Assembly: GCF_020740795.1 (NCBI RefSeq) | Contig: NC_067282.1 | Coordinates: 146,244,858 to 146,308,857 of the forward strand | Reading direction: 5' to 3' | DNA from: Apus apus | Lineage: Eukaryota; Chordata; Aves; Apodiformes; Apodidae | Length of the DNA stretch: 64,000 nt | Part shown: piece by piece, positions 10,898 to 23,580 of the stretch | How positions within the stretch are numbered: the first letter of the stretch is position 1 | Layout: every line of letters starts with the position of its first letter | The notes under the pieces: model-generated | Seen by the model: the letters and a program-made list of their open reading frames with translations, nothing else | Told to the model about the DNA's origin: nothing | The model's database searches: none | Position numbers and translations under genes: made by a program

Positions 10898-13800
10898 CTC
10901 CCTCTCATGCCCAGCACCCTATGCCAGTCACTCCCTTTCTGCTCTCTCCTTCCCTTAAAGTGTAGGAAAGGCTTTGGCATACCAGGATAAGAGGTAGATC
11001 TAGATTCAGAACCCATTCTCAATTGCTGGATGACAGAGGTGCTCAAAGGAAATTATAAACTCAAGGCAGGCATGTAGTAATACTTTCTCAAAATCCTCTT
11101 CCTGCCACCAGCAATTTTTGGCTTGGGGATCTCCTGCATCAGAGTTGGTATCTAGATATGTAATAACCCTGGATGAATTCTTCTTTCAATTATTATTCCA
11201 TCACTTTTTAAATCTCTGTAAACTTTTAGCATCCACAACATCATGCTGCTTGAAGGAAGCTTTCCTTTTCCTGCCTTTGAACTTAGCACCTGCTAGCTTT
11301 ATTTAACAAAAGTGATGCTAACCTTCTCCCAGTGCTCTCTTGATCTTCTTGCAATTTCTGTCATTTTTGCTCATTTTCCTTAGTGCTCCCAGGAAATCCA
11401 GCTCTGAAAACAGGCTGCTTTTCCAGGCGTCTGAGGAATTTGTTGAAAGCTCATTTTAAGTTGAAAGTTCTGTGTATGTGAGAAGGGTTCACTTTCTGCA
11501 TAAATCTGCTGAAAAACAAAACCCTGGATATGACCTGCTTCTCCCATCAAAGCCCCTGGGAGCTATACCCATCTATAAGCTCACCTGGAATTACATACAG
11601 AGCTTGAATTGTAGCTCCTCCTTCCAGGCAGCCTCTCTTTCTCCCCTGCACCAGGGCTGTGGGAGGAGGGTGAGGGGAGGTGACATGCACAGGTGGTCAG
11701 ACTGCACCGCAGCCACCAGCAGTCTTTGGTGGGGAACACGAAGAAGAGATGGACCTGAGAGAGCCTCTCTGATCTCCCATGGTGCAGGGACAGGCAAAGA
11801 CAGCAGATACCCCGCCACAGCTCAGAGATGAGGCTGAGATCTGACTAGTTTAAATCACTGTCTTTTCCTCGTGATTTGTCCAGATGCTAAATCCGACTCT
11901 GCTAAGTGTGCAACACCACTGTGCCCCAAAGCCCATTGCTGTCCTTTGTGGCATCCAGAGCAAGGTGCTGCCCCTGTAACTTCTGCAGATATGGAGCTGT
12001 GGTTCCAAACTAATCAGTGCACTTTTGAATTTCAAGTTGATTCACTGACATACATGACAGATTTCAAAATTTTAAAAAAAAAGTGTGCTTATCTCTTGAC
12101 TTATGGAGAAAGTAATAGTCACACAGCTTCTTTTCCAAAATGTTGTTTATAATCCTTTTGTGCTTGCATGGAAGAGCAACAAGGGAACATTTCATGGAGT
12201 ACAAGCAGCCTTTCTTAGCACAGTAAGAAGGGGAAGGGTAAGGAAGTGAAACACAAAATAGAGAAATCTGAAGCAGTTTTTACATACTAATAAAAACTGG
12301 GGGTGCCTCCAGTCTGAACAAAGACATTTTATAGTAATGTTTCTGTCTCCTTTGTATTACACCAAGCTGAGCTAAGGCTGTAGATATGGGAGCCTTTCTT
12401 ATCTATTTACAATTGGAAAACCGAGACCTGAAATAAGAATGCAAGTATGTTGAAGGGAATGATAGTGACTAATTAATCATGGATATGTTGTCCCTCTTGT
12501 GCATGTACAGTGTGGTTGCTTGTTTAATGCATTGTAATTTGAATTTCTATACAAATCCAGCTTGCCACGGTGCACAGTGAGCACAACATGCTGGTAACTC
12601 TGCTTTTCCTGGGGTGTGAAGGTGCCTTACAGATGGGAGTTTTCCAGGCAGAAAAAACTCCACATACTGGGGCCATTTTCTTTCAGGGAGAAGAATAGGG
12701 AAGAAGAAAGGTCAGGAGCATCACAGCTTAAACTAATTGTGAACTATGTTTGAGTTTCTATGACATATTCTCTGTGGAGCTTTAAAAGAATAATATGCAG
12801 TGATGGTTACTCGTGACACATCATATATGAAGGAGGCTGGGAGCTGTGGAAGGCAGCCTTGGTTAAAAGCTCTAAAAGTCTGTATGTCTTATACCTAGAG
12901 AAAGTGGTGTGCATCGCCCTATAGTATCTTCCAAACTAATCTGAGGGATCAGGAGGTGGGTAGGGACCCCTCTCCTGTCTAGGGCTGGAAAAAGAGCATG
13001 GCTTCTCTGGTGGCCTTCTTCAACAGCTGGAAAAAGCTGGGAATTTGTTCAAGGTCTCTGCAGGGCCAGTGAGCTGAATGCAGGCCAGTGAGTTATCGCT
13101 CAGACAGTGGCCAAGCACAATCTCAGTAGCTCCTTCTGGGTTTTGTCTTCTCATTGCTCCGCTCCATTACTGTGCTCTTGTGCCTGAATGTGTGGAGTTT
13201 TTATCCTTGCATCTTCTTCAGTAATAAAACTGAGTCTGAGTTATCTGGCACAATCTGGGCATGTCACTTCATGGGGGGACTGGTGAATCTGGTGTTCATG
13301 AGAGAGGCTGACAGACTCTCAGGTCATCTGCATGCAGCAGGCTCTGGACTTCCCCAGCCTCGAGGCATTGTCCTTTGCTGAGCTACTGTCTGGTGTGGGC
13401 AGCACCAACTGCCAGGTTATGGGGAGCAGCGGGAATCATCCCCAGCATCTCTAGCAAACAGCACAACAGTGTGAGCATCTGGGATGGGGAGCTCAATACA
13501 GGCCACTATGTCATGTCGGTGGAAAGCAGAAGAGATGTAGTATGAGTAAAGCAGAATCAAGATCCCCAGAGGAGGAGTATGTAGTTCAGAGAGGCCTGTT
13601 TTTGTGATGGAGATCATACTACTATAAATGGAATGAGAAGTTTGCTGGCTATCACCACACTTGGACCACTTGGGGTGAGGCATAGTTGAAAATGTCCACA
13701 AACCTCCCCAAAACTTTTACAGGCAGCACTTCAGGCATTTGTGTTTGCCCTGTGTTATCATCATTAAGTCAGAGAGCAGAGGGTCTCTTCTTTCAATACA

Positions 13801-14827
13801 AGAGGAGCTAGTGCTGATTGGAAGCCAGGTCAGCAAGCCCCTAAATCTTGATGGATTTGGAGACAGAATCTATGTGAAAGGAAGAAAATATGGAATTGGG
13901 TGATGGTGATCAGCTAGCCTCTGCAGCAAGAAATATCTGCACAGATCCCTTCCTACTGGCAGCAAAATGCCTGAAGCAGAAGTGGCAGGGAGCAGGAGAG
14001 GGGCTGTGTGCAGGAGCAGCACCAGTGAGGCTAGTCCCACTGTGTAGCACAATGACATCTACTCTCATGGAAAGCATTCCCAGATGGTAAAAATCTCTTT
14101 TCTCATTTGTGGCATGTCTGTCTTCTCTTTCAAGAAACAATTCATAGAAATCTGAATCCTCAGACTGTGATAAAAATCTGCACAAGTCTTAGTGCTGCAA
14201 CAAATGGCAGTAGGAAACAAGACACAGAAAGGTATGGGATGTTAAGCTCATTATTTCCCTGTCCATGGAAAATAATGTCTGTTTATTCAGTTTCCTCCTG
14301 CTTCAGGATGACTATCTGATGTGCTCATGTAGAATTCATGCAGGTAGGCTGGGTGGTGGGTTTGACAGGCTGCCACTGAGGCAGGCACACTGCAAGGGGA
14401 GCACACCAAGGAGAAATCCTGGTGGCCTGGGGACTGCCAGGGCAGGTTCCTGATTTCTGCTGATGAGAAGTTACATGGATGGGGATGTTAAAATAAATCT
14501 GACGGGGACAGAAAAATTTTATCATAACGAAGTTTCTAGGGTGATGTTTCATAGTCTTCTATCAAGGCTGATCCAGCTCAGACATGCATGGCCACATAGC
14601 CTGAGGAAAACATACTTTTGGTTTGCCACGCAGCCTGCTAGTGTGCTAGGAAGCTGAGGGAATAAGGCTGACATCATGATTTGTGGCTACCATAGTCTGG
14701 AGTAGGAGGAAGAGTGGCAACAAAAGAGCAGAGACAGCAATTAAGGAAAATATGTGCAGTGTTGCTGGAACTGGGGTGGCAGAGTCTTGTAGCAGTCAGG
14801 AGAAATAAGAGAAAAGGGAAATAAGTG
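10898..14827. other. Intergenic, nothing recognised
   Basis: No gene, RNA gene or repeat was recognised. The reading frames of up to 119 codons here (for example 11472-11831) have no recognisable domain and overlap other frames on the opposite strand. Confidence 0.45.
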
Positions 14828-15180
14828 AATCATAGAATCATAGAATGGTTTGGGTTGGAAGAAACCTTAACGATCACCTAGATCCAAACCCCCCTGCCAT
14901 GGGCAGGAACACCATCCACTAGACCAGGTTGCTCAAAGTCTCATCCAACTTGACTTTGAACAATTCCAGGGATGGGGCTTCCACAACTCCCCTGGCCAAC
15001 CTGTTCCAGTGTCTAACCACCCTCACTGTAAAGAATTTCTTCTTAGTATCTCATCTAAATCTACCTTCTTTCAGTTTGAAACCATTCCCCTTCAATCCTG
15101 TCACTACATGCCCTTGTAAAAAGTCTCTCTCCAACTTTCCTGTGGGCCCCGTTCAGGTATTGGATGGCTGCTATAAAGCA
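14828..15180 (-). mobile_element. CR1 LINE 3' fragment
   Basis: Begins with two tandem copies of AATCATAG, the terminal CR1 repeat in reverse complement. The 3' UTR and the start of the ORF2 tail follow. About 350 bases; it ends abruptly at a truncated 5' side. Confidence 0.92.
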
Positions 15181-16623
15181 GAATATTCTAGCTAGACCAG
15201 AAAACAGATAATCTGACACAGTTTTGAGAAGCTTTTCCTTCTCTAATTCTTCTCCCAGTGGGTTGAATTGCATGGTCCTGCCATGCAATTCAGGAAAAGG
15301 ATAGTTTTTATCATATGTTAGTGTCTCAACTGGAATTGCGTGAACTGTTTGTGCCACTGCTTACTTTGTTTGTTTGTTTTGTTAGCTTACTGACAGAAGA
15401 GGTCAATATGGCCTGGTGGTGCTAAAGACAGGTAATGAAGACACCACGCTTGGGGAGTTGCTTGTGATTTCATTAGACAGGTCTAGATCACAGTGTTATT
15501 AGGCATGTTTATAAGCATGTAGCCAAGCAAGGAAGGAGAAGATAACACTTTGCTGAAAAGCATTGTGTGATACATCTTGCTGCAGAGCATCACTATAACA
15601 CACATGGACATTCTGTACTTGTAGCTTGCATTAGTAAGAGGGAAGGGTTTATATACAATATAAAACCAGAAGATTTTCTGAGGCAGTCCCTGAAACATGA
15701 CCAGTTACACTGTCTTGTGGAAATCCCTTGAGTTTGTCAGTCTTGGTCAAGCTTGCTTTGAACAGGCAATCAGATGCTCTTCACATATGTCATATTTCCT
15801 TCAGTCTGAGACCATCCACTACTGTCTGAAATAGGGTATGAGGTATATACCTGTTCACATTTGCTCACTACTTTAGGAAAAGTTGCAGCCTGTAATAGCT
15901 TGCATCAATCTAAACTATATACCTGAGTCCAGCAACAGGTTTTCTTAGTTTTCATCTTGACAATGTGTCACTCTGAAATGTACAGTTACAAGATGGACAA
16001 GGACGACTGTGCTGAAGAGCTTTGCAGGGGACACAGGACTGTCCATTCATGCCATGACATGGTGCATCTAAATGGCCAGTGCACAGAAGTGTTGGTTTAC
16101 CCATTGTGCTTTTGGTTTGACCTAGATGACAGCTGATGATCTGGAGGTGGAGCCTCAGCGCTCCCTCTTGACAGGACTGCTTCTCGTTTAAAGCTCAATC
16201 ATTCTCTAGAATAGCAAATCAAAGCATGCACGTTAGGGGGATCATCAGCTCATTTAGTGTTGCTACTGTGAGATTTAGGTCTTGTGTGGTTTTGAAACAT
16301 CAGGCAGCATGATTATAAATAAAGCTACTTTGATGACTCACTACAGTAACATCAGGGCTTGTCCATAACGATGAGTTAGTGCACAAGGAAGATAAGTGTG
16401 CACTTGATATAGAACAATGATTTCACCTTCTCTTTTCCAGCTAGACACCTATTTTTAACCCCTAGTGGCTTTGCATAGCTTTGCTTTAGCTTGCTTAGGG
16501 CTGCAAATGCTCTCTGGGCAGAAGAAATGCACTCCACAGAGAGCAGTAACTCCTTTGTATTATGGACAAGCTCTCAGAGTAGGAGTTTAGAGCCCACTGG
16601 GACATGAATGAGACTGAGGGAAG
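15181..16623. other. Intergenic, nothing recognised
   Basis: No conserved coding frame or known repeat seen. Confidence 0.45.
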
Positions 16624-16846
16624 AATCATAGAATCACAGGATGGTTTTAGTTGGAAGGAGCCTTAAAGATCATCAAGTCCCAACCCCCCTGCATGAGCAG
16701 AGACACCTTCCACTAGATCAGGTTTCTCAGAACTCCATCCAGCTTGACCTTGAACACTTCCAGGGATTGCGCAGACACAAATTCCCTGGGAAACCTGTTC
16801 CAGTGTCTCAGCACCCTCATAGTGAAGAATTTCCTCCTACTGTCTA
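16624..16846 (-). mobile_element. CR1 LINE 3' fragment
   Basis: Starts GAATCATAGAATCACAGGAT and continues through CCAACCCCCCTGCATGAG to GTGAAGAATTTCCTCCTACT. It is about 220 bases of reverse-complement CR1 3' end and is more diverged than the copy at 14828. Confidence 0.9.
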
Positions 16847-16940
16847 AGGGAAAAGTGGGGAAAAGAAAGAAGGGGAGGGAACAGGAGAGGAGAGAAAGGT
16901 CGAGGAAGGGCAAGAAAGGTCAAGGAGGGAAAACAAATAG
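16847..16940. repeat. Polypurine tract next to CR1
   Basis: About 90 bases that are almost all A and G on the + strand, with recurring AAAGGTC(A/G)AGGA(A/G)GG units. It begins exactly where the CR1 similarity stops. This is probably simple-sequence expansion. Confidence 0.7.
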
Positions 16941-18273
16941 GCTCAATTACACCCATTTCACAGTTGCAGAAGCAAAGATGACTGAAGGGACCTGAGCAGT
17001 GCCACCAGGCAGCAGGGGCAGGAAAGGGGCCCAAGCAGCAACATCTGTTACTTTGGTCTCTCAACAAGCAACACTAATGTTGGACAGGGATAACATGCCA
17101 AGACAAATTCTTTGGAAAGTCAGCCTTGCAAATACCAACTTACAAGTCCAGAGTGAGGGTTTGACCCTGAAAATTATTCTTCCTGGATGCACTGAAGTGA
17201 CCTGAAATTGACTCCCCTGAAGTGTTTAGGTCAGGGACGTAGGTGCAACAGTTGATGAACCAGGCAGTGAAGGATTCCTTCATTTGTAGCAAACATTAGG
17301 CCTGAGAGTGCTGACAGTCTGGTTATGTTATGTTGGACAGTTTCCCTTCTGGCATTTGGCTGTGACCTCCTGAATTATATAAATGATGTTATTTATAGTG
17401 TCGATAAGTATATGTTAAAATAAACAGGATCCCCACAGCTGTCAGGTAGGGACTATGTTAACAGAAACACAAGTTTAAGGTCATCCACTCTTACTGTTAG
17501 TTCGAGACTGAGAAGAATTGGAAAACTGCCCCACAGAGCTACAACAGATACACCCAGTGTTTCACTTGTTTTCTCTTTATGCTGTCTTTGCCAAAATAGT
17601 GTTGTTTTTGTTTGTTTTGTTTTTTTACTAAAAGGCAGATTATTTAACTGGCCTTCTGTATGTAAGTAATGTCTCAATTCAGGACAGACAGTATTATTAT
17701 TTTCACCAGTGGCTAGTAGGTTCTTTTCACATTTGCCACTAGTGATTTCCACTCTGTACTGGGAAGTTGAGGCAGTTGTTTTTGCCCTTAAAGCACTGAA
17801 CGCCAGCACCGCTCTGCCTATCTTAAAATCCTAACCTCCTTCCTCCAATATAGTTGTGTCAGTCAGAAGGGAGCTATGAGAGCAATCCTGAAAGTGTATT
17901 TGGGCACGTGATAAGCTACAGTGTGTAAGAGTTAAAAATAGCTGCACTTACCATGAAGTTTTTCTTTATTCCTGAAAACCACCTCACAGCCCCGATGTAG
18001 CAATTTCTTCTCTTAATGAATGCCATTTAAATGATTTAAGTGAGGATATTTTTCTTACACTGGCACCAGTTTAAGCAAAATGGTGTAATTAAATATCCTC
18101 AACTAAAAGACTAAGCAAGGAAGGTCCATAGATAAGTGAGAGAGGGTTCTGAAAAATCCCAAGCCACGATCACACCCACAGTGGATGGTAGTGTGGTCCT
18201 TTGGGAGGCACAGGGGAGGTGTAACCAAAAGTTCTGTAACACATGAGTCTATGTTGTGTTATTTTTTTTCCAG
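16941..18273. other. Intergenic, upstream of the PARP pseudogene
   Basis: A counterpart of the PARP linker exon (954-1029) was looked for here and not found. The duplication may not include it, or it may have decayed. Confidence 0.45.
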
Positions 18274-18403
18274 CTAGTAGAATCAGCTGTGATGACAGCA
18301 AATACAGGGAAACTGAGAAATTATTTCAGTGGACAATGAAGGATTACAGCACCCACAGGCTCCGGAGGACTCTGAGCCTAACATTTTGGCAGCATTTCGA
18401 GTT
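18274..18403 (+). pseudogene. Pseudo-exon matching PARP exon 1767-1897
   Basis: 130 bases against 131 in the intact exon. One frame still reads E-K-L-F-Q-W-T-M-K-D-Y, the counterpart of R-L-F-E-K-T-M-K-D-C. That frame does not start in the phase of the intact exon. R-I-Q-N-P has become R-T-L-S-L. Confidence 0.85.
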
Positions 18404-20741
18404 GTTTGTATCCACTTTACTTCATTCTCCCAGTGGCAGTGGAGCTGTTCAGATAATGGCTGGGCCCCCATCCTGTCCTCCCATCATGTGGGTGGTTCCC
18501 CCTTGGCAAAAGCCAAACCACCTCCCTCTCCACACAGCTCCCTGTCCCAGCGCTCGTGGGCTCAGTCACATTCCTTGGGAGCGGACCACTCTGACTCTCT
18601 GATTTATGGTGGAAAAATAACCAAATCCAAGAATGGGGGGTGAGGGTGGGGAATGACAAAAAGGTTGGGGCCCTGTGGAATTAGAGCTGGGGTTTATAGG
18701 AAATTTCTGTTTTGTTTAGGAAACCCCAGCAACTTAAAAGATTATTATTATAAAGATGGCATTTACAAACCTGGGGCTTAGATTTGGAGTGCATGCAAGT
18801 CTTGTTTTGTAAGGCTGCCTTTACATTTTTAAAACTATCAGATTCTATGACCCTTTTTAGGGAAAAAAACAAGCCCAGGCATTCTAAGTTTAAGTTGTAC
18901 ATACCCTCCCTGTTGGTAGAAAAACATGTTGTGGAGAAATGTGTTCTTTAATGTTTGAATTCTCACAACTGCAATGTTCTCATTCAAAAGGGAGAAGGCT
19001 GGAGTTTTATTTTTTTCATGAAATCTGAGAATTTGATAAACCACAGCCAGAAGAGTGGTTGGACTGTTTTCCCACGATATGGGAGACCTACGTTTAATCC
19101 TGTGCTTGAACTTAACCTAAGGCTCCCTGTTTTAGGTGCCTGTGCCTATCGTTACACAAATGAAGCACTGGATAGGGTCGCTTGGGCTCGAACATAGTAA
19201 CCAGAGATTCTAGTTTGGGTTTGAAGTTTTCTAAGAAAAAAACAGCAGCAAAACTGTTGTTCCTGAAAATAAAATAATTTTTTTAAAAAGGTGGTTCCAG
19301 TTGGCATGAGCATATTCCACACATTCAGCAAAAACGTTCAGTCAAAACTCTGGTGGAGTGGGCTTTTTGTTTTGTAGGTATAATGTGTAGTTTTACACTT
19401 TTCCTTGTATCAAACTTGGCTGTGACTGAACAGAGCCTGATTTAAATCAAGACAGGCTTGATTTAAAGACCAGTGAGGGGCAGATGTAACAGGTTAAATG
19501 AATTTAACCCTTCTGATAGAGAGGAACTGAAAATGTTTCAATGTATCTAAACAAATGACTACTTCAGTTCTCCTCTGAGAAGTGATGCACTGAATACATA
19601 AAAAATGTGGTCTGCTTACTGCCTTGTGTTTCATCAGAAAAACTGAGGTTTGATACCAAAACTTAAGATGTTAATTCTATCGAGAATTAGAGTTCAGGGC
19701 TGCAGGGGGAGAGTGAGAGATCACCATCTGGCCTTGATCTGTTGTCTTCATCCTTGTATGAGATGTGAGTAGCGGCTATTTGCTATATATCAGAAACTCA
19801 GTTTTCTTGTTCTGGTTCTCTTCTCCCTCGTAAAAACAATCTTGTATTTCTGAAATACCTGTTGTTAAACTTGCAAAGTTTCTTTTAAAAATACCTGAAA
19901 CACAGTGGGATTTTTTGCATTTGTGATGACACAGGGTTTCCTCTTAGCTCCAGCTCAAAGTTTCCTGTTTTTTTCTCCTCGTTTTTTGGGGAAGAAGGTA
20001 TAAGACATGTTCCTTAGGATGGAGGTCAGGGAAGGAAAAAGCATGACTGGGGAAGACCAACTGACACATATCAGCTATCTTGGCCTTTCTGGTGCTGGTA
20101 TGAACAGAAAAGAATAAAACCCTCATTGAAGGTCACCTAAGAATCAGGCCACTCTTTCAGCCATGCCATCAGTTTCAGGCATCTAGCTCAGTATTTCAAT
20201 GTCAGGCCACGGTCTGCCAAGATCAGATCTAACACCACAAAAAGAAGAGGGTTTTTTTCCCAAGCCATATACCCTCTTCCCCTGTTCAGGGATTTTTGCA
20301 AAAGCAATGCTGAACAAAGAGTAGCTGTGGACAGTGACATGCCTGCCTTCTCATGGCATGCTGGAAACCACCACCAGTCAGTTGATTTCAGGGGGAAAGG
20401 TTTGATCTGACAAGTGAGAGAGGGGAATTCTTGAGTCAAGAAAAACAGTCTGTGCTCAGCTCCTTTGCCTTTTCTGATTCCAACCACCACTGCCTCTGGT
20501 TGGGTCAGGCACACAGATTCATTGGGGAAATCAAGGCAACGCTCCAATGAGTGCAACGTGCGTGTGTTTCATCACAGATGAGATACAGATTGTATGGCTA
20601 CATCATTTTTTTGTTCCATCTTCCACATTATTTTGGATCTGGCTGGGACTTGGGTGGAGAAGGCAGCCAATCCATAAGATAAAAAATGCTTGTGCATGGG
20701 TGGGTATGCACATGATAAGCCTCTAATATGTTTTTCTGTAG
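18404..20741 (+). other. Pseudogene intron
   Basis: A 2.3 kb spacer, against 1.7 kb in the intact gene. The LTR-like segment of the intact intron was not recognised here. No CR1 seen. Confidence 0.5.
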
Positions 20742-20893
20742 GCAGAAATAACACGTGGAAAAAGAGAAACACAGGGAAGAAGGTGGATGAACAGTTCCTG
20801 TTCCATAGATAAGTCCATCTCACATGCCAGCTATCTGTGAGCATAATTTTGATTGGAGGATCTGTGGGACTCATGGGACAGTGTACAGAAAAG
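20742..20893 (+). pseudogene. Pseudo-exon matching the catalytic-His exon
   Basis: Exactly 152 bases, as in the intact exon, because a one-base insertion early and a one-base deletion after the CAT His codon cancel. A TAA appears in the third codon. After the deletion the N-F-D-W-R and G-T-H-G-T segments are clearly readable. Confidence 0.88.
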
Positions 20894-21228
20894 GTACAAG
20901 TGCATGAGCTGGACCTGTATCAAAATGCTTGTGTTTCCAGAGTGCACAGACTGTACTTCCTACTGTGTGGGCCTGAGCCTGCCTCCTTACACCTTTTGTA
21001 ACCAGTAAAGAAGCAAAATGCAGTGGTGAAAGCTGCCAGGTCAGCCACATCTCTTGAAGCTTTAAAACAAATTCATGTGGAAACACCTGGCAAGGATTAA
21101 TTTGGACCTACATAGGGTAAGAATGAGAAGAAGGTGCTTGCTGAGGAGTTGGCTGCTGAAGTGCTGATAGTAGATGCTGTTACTTTGATTTACACATTTT
21201 CTTACCTATGGCTTTTTCTGGTCCATAG

Positions 21229-21495
21229 GAAGCGACTTTGCCAGAGATGCTAGTTACTCTCATCAATACTGTCCATCCAGGACAGGCCTCCACAACATGT
21301 TTGTAGCTCAGGTTCTCGTTGGAGTTTTTGTTCAAGGAAACCAAGTCTATCTTTGCTGTCCAACCAGACCTGGAATTTGAAACAGACTTTTGAACAGCTG
21401 TGTAGATAAGAGAAAAAAATCCTTCCATCTTTGTCATCTGTGAGAAGCAGCAGATTTACCCAGCTTCTATCTTGAAGTATACATATTCACTCTGA
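21229..21495 (+). pseudogene. Pseudo-exon matching the terminal PARP exon
   Basis: Begins with G-S-D-F-A-R-D, so the catalytic Tyr has become Asp. S-Y-S-H and M-F-V-A-Q-V-L-V-G follow. A TGA replaces the Ser codon of the N-S-N-R motif, and an extra base in a run of A breaks the frame before S-I-F-V-I. The homology fades before the CaaX codons. Confidence 0.88.
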
Positions 21496-23148
21496 TAAAG
21501 ATGTCAGAGGTAATAATAACTTGTCTGAAAATATCACCTAAAGATTCAATGTTTTTTTAATTCTATGTTACATGTAAGTACCTCTGGTATCTGATGTTCA
21601 GCTTTACTGTTCAGCTTTGTTTCAGTTACAGGAGTGAAACTACAAGTATGGTAACTCATGGAAGGGTCGGGCTTTCAAAAAGAGTTGTTTTCCTCGTGAG
21701 CAGACCCATGGCAGTTAAATTGTAATAAATAATATAATCATGACAGTGTGATGATGATTTGGATGCAAGTGCAACGTAGATTTAAATGTGCATTATGGTT
21801 AATTTATAAAACAAATTGCTTCCATGTAAAATACAGTACAAAAGCAGATGTTGTTTAGGACATACTTGGAGAAAAGAATGCAGAAAATAGGGAAAATAGA
21901 GTGTAAAAAGCATGTTTGAGGGGTGATTGTTTGGAGTTGTTTTTCCATGGAGTGTAGATCATCAGCATCTACTCAGTGTAAAAAGAATAGACAATGGATT
22001 ATGAGCTGTTTTTGTCCTGTGGTTTGGCTGCTCTGAGTTTTGTGGCAAGAAAAGGCTTTTAGTCCGTATTCTAAAGGACTGTTACATCATGTTCCCTAAT
22101 TTCTCTGCTGGTCCCATTTGGTTATCTTGCAATAAGAGTCAGAAGGGCTCCAATTCAGATGGAAAAAATAATAAATAAATAATATATTCCTGGATAACAA
22201 AGAAGCAAATGACTCATTGGTCTTCCTCCATCTGCCTTGACCACTGATCATATGCTGAAGCTGGATTAGAAAACACAATGGGCAGCTAGTGACGGGACCC
22301 GTCTTCACATAAGCCCTCTGAGAGAATGGGTAGGTGCCACAGGCTATACTGCAGTCCAGTCATACCACAAATCAAAACAACAGTAATTTCCCACTCTTCT
22401 AGGAAGAGCTAAGTTGCTATTTGGAGCTGTCTGCACCCTCCTGCACTGCAGGCTGGGCTGGCATCTCGCTTTAAGGGGATTACACAACCTCCCTCCCAAA
22501 ACATGCAGGATGAGTGTGAAAAGTTCCTTGGACTCACACCAGGATACTGCAGTGTATTTCTATGAGGTGTTGCCACATAGGTGTGTGTCAGCCTGCTGTG
22601 CTGAGGACAGCTCCAGCACAGTCAGATGTTAAAGTGGGTAGATGGGGGTGAGCAGAGTTACGGTGCCATTGCAGGTAGCTGTTTCTCAGTTTTTGCGCTT
22701 GGTGAGGGAAAACAAGTTCTCCTGTGCTTGCCTGAGGATCAGTCTTGTCCATGGATCAGCTGGAAGCACCTCTCTTGAGCTCTGCTTTGCTGCCAGCACT
22801 TACACTCATTCCCATCCCCTCTGAGCAGCTCTGAGCTCTGCAGGTCTAGGAGCACTTCAGCAGGCTCATAAAGGTAAAGGGGCCAAGGCTGCAGGGCACT
22901 ACAGCTGCTTTGAGTAATCTCCTTTTTGCTGGGGATGTTATCTCACATCCTTGCCCAGAACTGAGTCTGAAGACGCAACATTTGAAACACTTGAGTGCAG
23001 GTGGCCCCAGGCACCATGATGAGCAGTCCTGCAGTCTGTGCTGGTGTGAAACCCTGAGGATTTAGGAAACTGATACTGTACAACATTCTGGGAGCCCTGT
23101 AACTAATGCTGGGGATGCAGTTTGATTTGTTCCCTGATCATGTCACTC
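21496..23148. other. Intergenic between the pseudogene and noncoding block copy 2
   Basis: About 1.65 kb, against about 0.5 kb at the equivalent place beside the functional gene, so about 1.1 kb was gained here or lost there. No known repeat was recognised. Confidence 0.45.
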
Positions 23149-23580
23149 TCAGCACTTCTTACCCTGTTCTTCTATGTCAATCTGCCCATCCCACTGGTGA
23201 CAACCCTGTCCTCAACCTGTTCCCACTTGGAGACTCCCTGTCCTAGAGCAGAGCTTCCCTCAGTTTAGGTCAAGAGTAACAGGGATATTGCAGCTGCTGA
23301 AGGTAGATCCCCACTGTGCTATGACACTAGCAGAGTGGAAGTCCATGTTGAGCTGAATAACAGCACCTGGCAGCATCCCACTGGGGCTGTAGAGCTAGTG
23401 CTCACAGCAGTGAGTGGTGAGGCAAAGGGGCTTTATGTGGGTTGGCACAGGCTCCCCTCTTCCAGCCTACAGGTTGAAGTTTGTGGTGGGTGTTTTGAAT
23501 TGACATGCTGCTGCCTGGTATTTCTCCAGAAAATTGAGACGTGCCACAGTGGTGTGTGCTTCAACTGGGATGGGTAAGGG
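23149..23580 (+). repeat. Noncoding block, copy 2 (partner at 5014-5388)
   Basis: About 430 bases matching the block after the functional PARP gene, with roughly 57 additional bases. Part of the extra length is a segment near 23228-23262. A + strand frame at 23335-23577 is open here but interrupted in copy 1, so conserved coding is not supported. Confidence 0.75.

Larger units (their letters stand above)
18274..21495 (+). pseudogene. Unprocessed pseudogene: decayed tandem copy of the last three PARP exons
   Basis: Three segments match exons 1767-1897, 3636-3787 and 4199-4479 in order and orientation. They lie at 18274-18403, 20742-20893 and 21229-21495. Splice borders are kept (CCAG acceptor and GTTTGTATCC donor; TGTAG and GTACAA; CCATAG). 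The reading frame is destroyed. The first segment is shifted one base against its expected phase. The second has an early TAA and compensating one-base indels, one at the catalytic His. The third has a TGA in the middle and a one-base insertion in an A-run. The G-K of the Y-G-K motif is R-K, and the CaaX end is gone. No poly-A tail is present and introns are retained, so it arose by segmental duplication. It is not expected to make an active enzyme; whether it is transcribed is unknown. Confidence 0.88.

Noticed and set aside
19070..19160. tRNA or tRNA-derived SINE, from a B-box-like ACGTTTAATCCTGTGC
   Set aside because: No matching A box at the right distance and no cloverleaf could be folded by eye. 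At best an ancient SINE remnant, not supportable.
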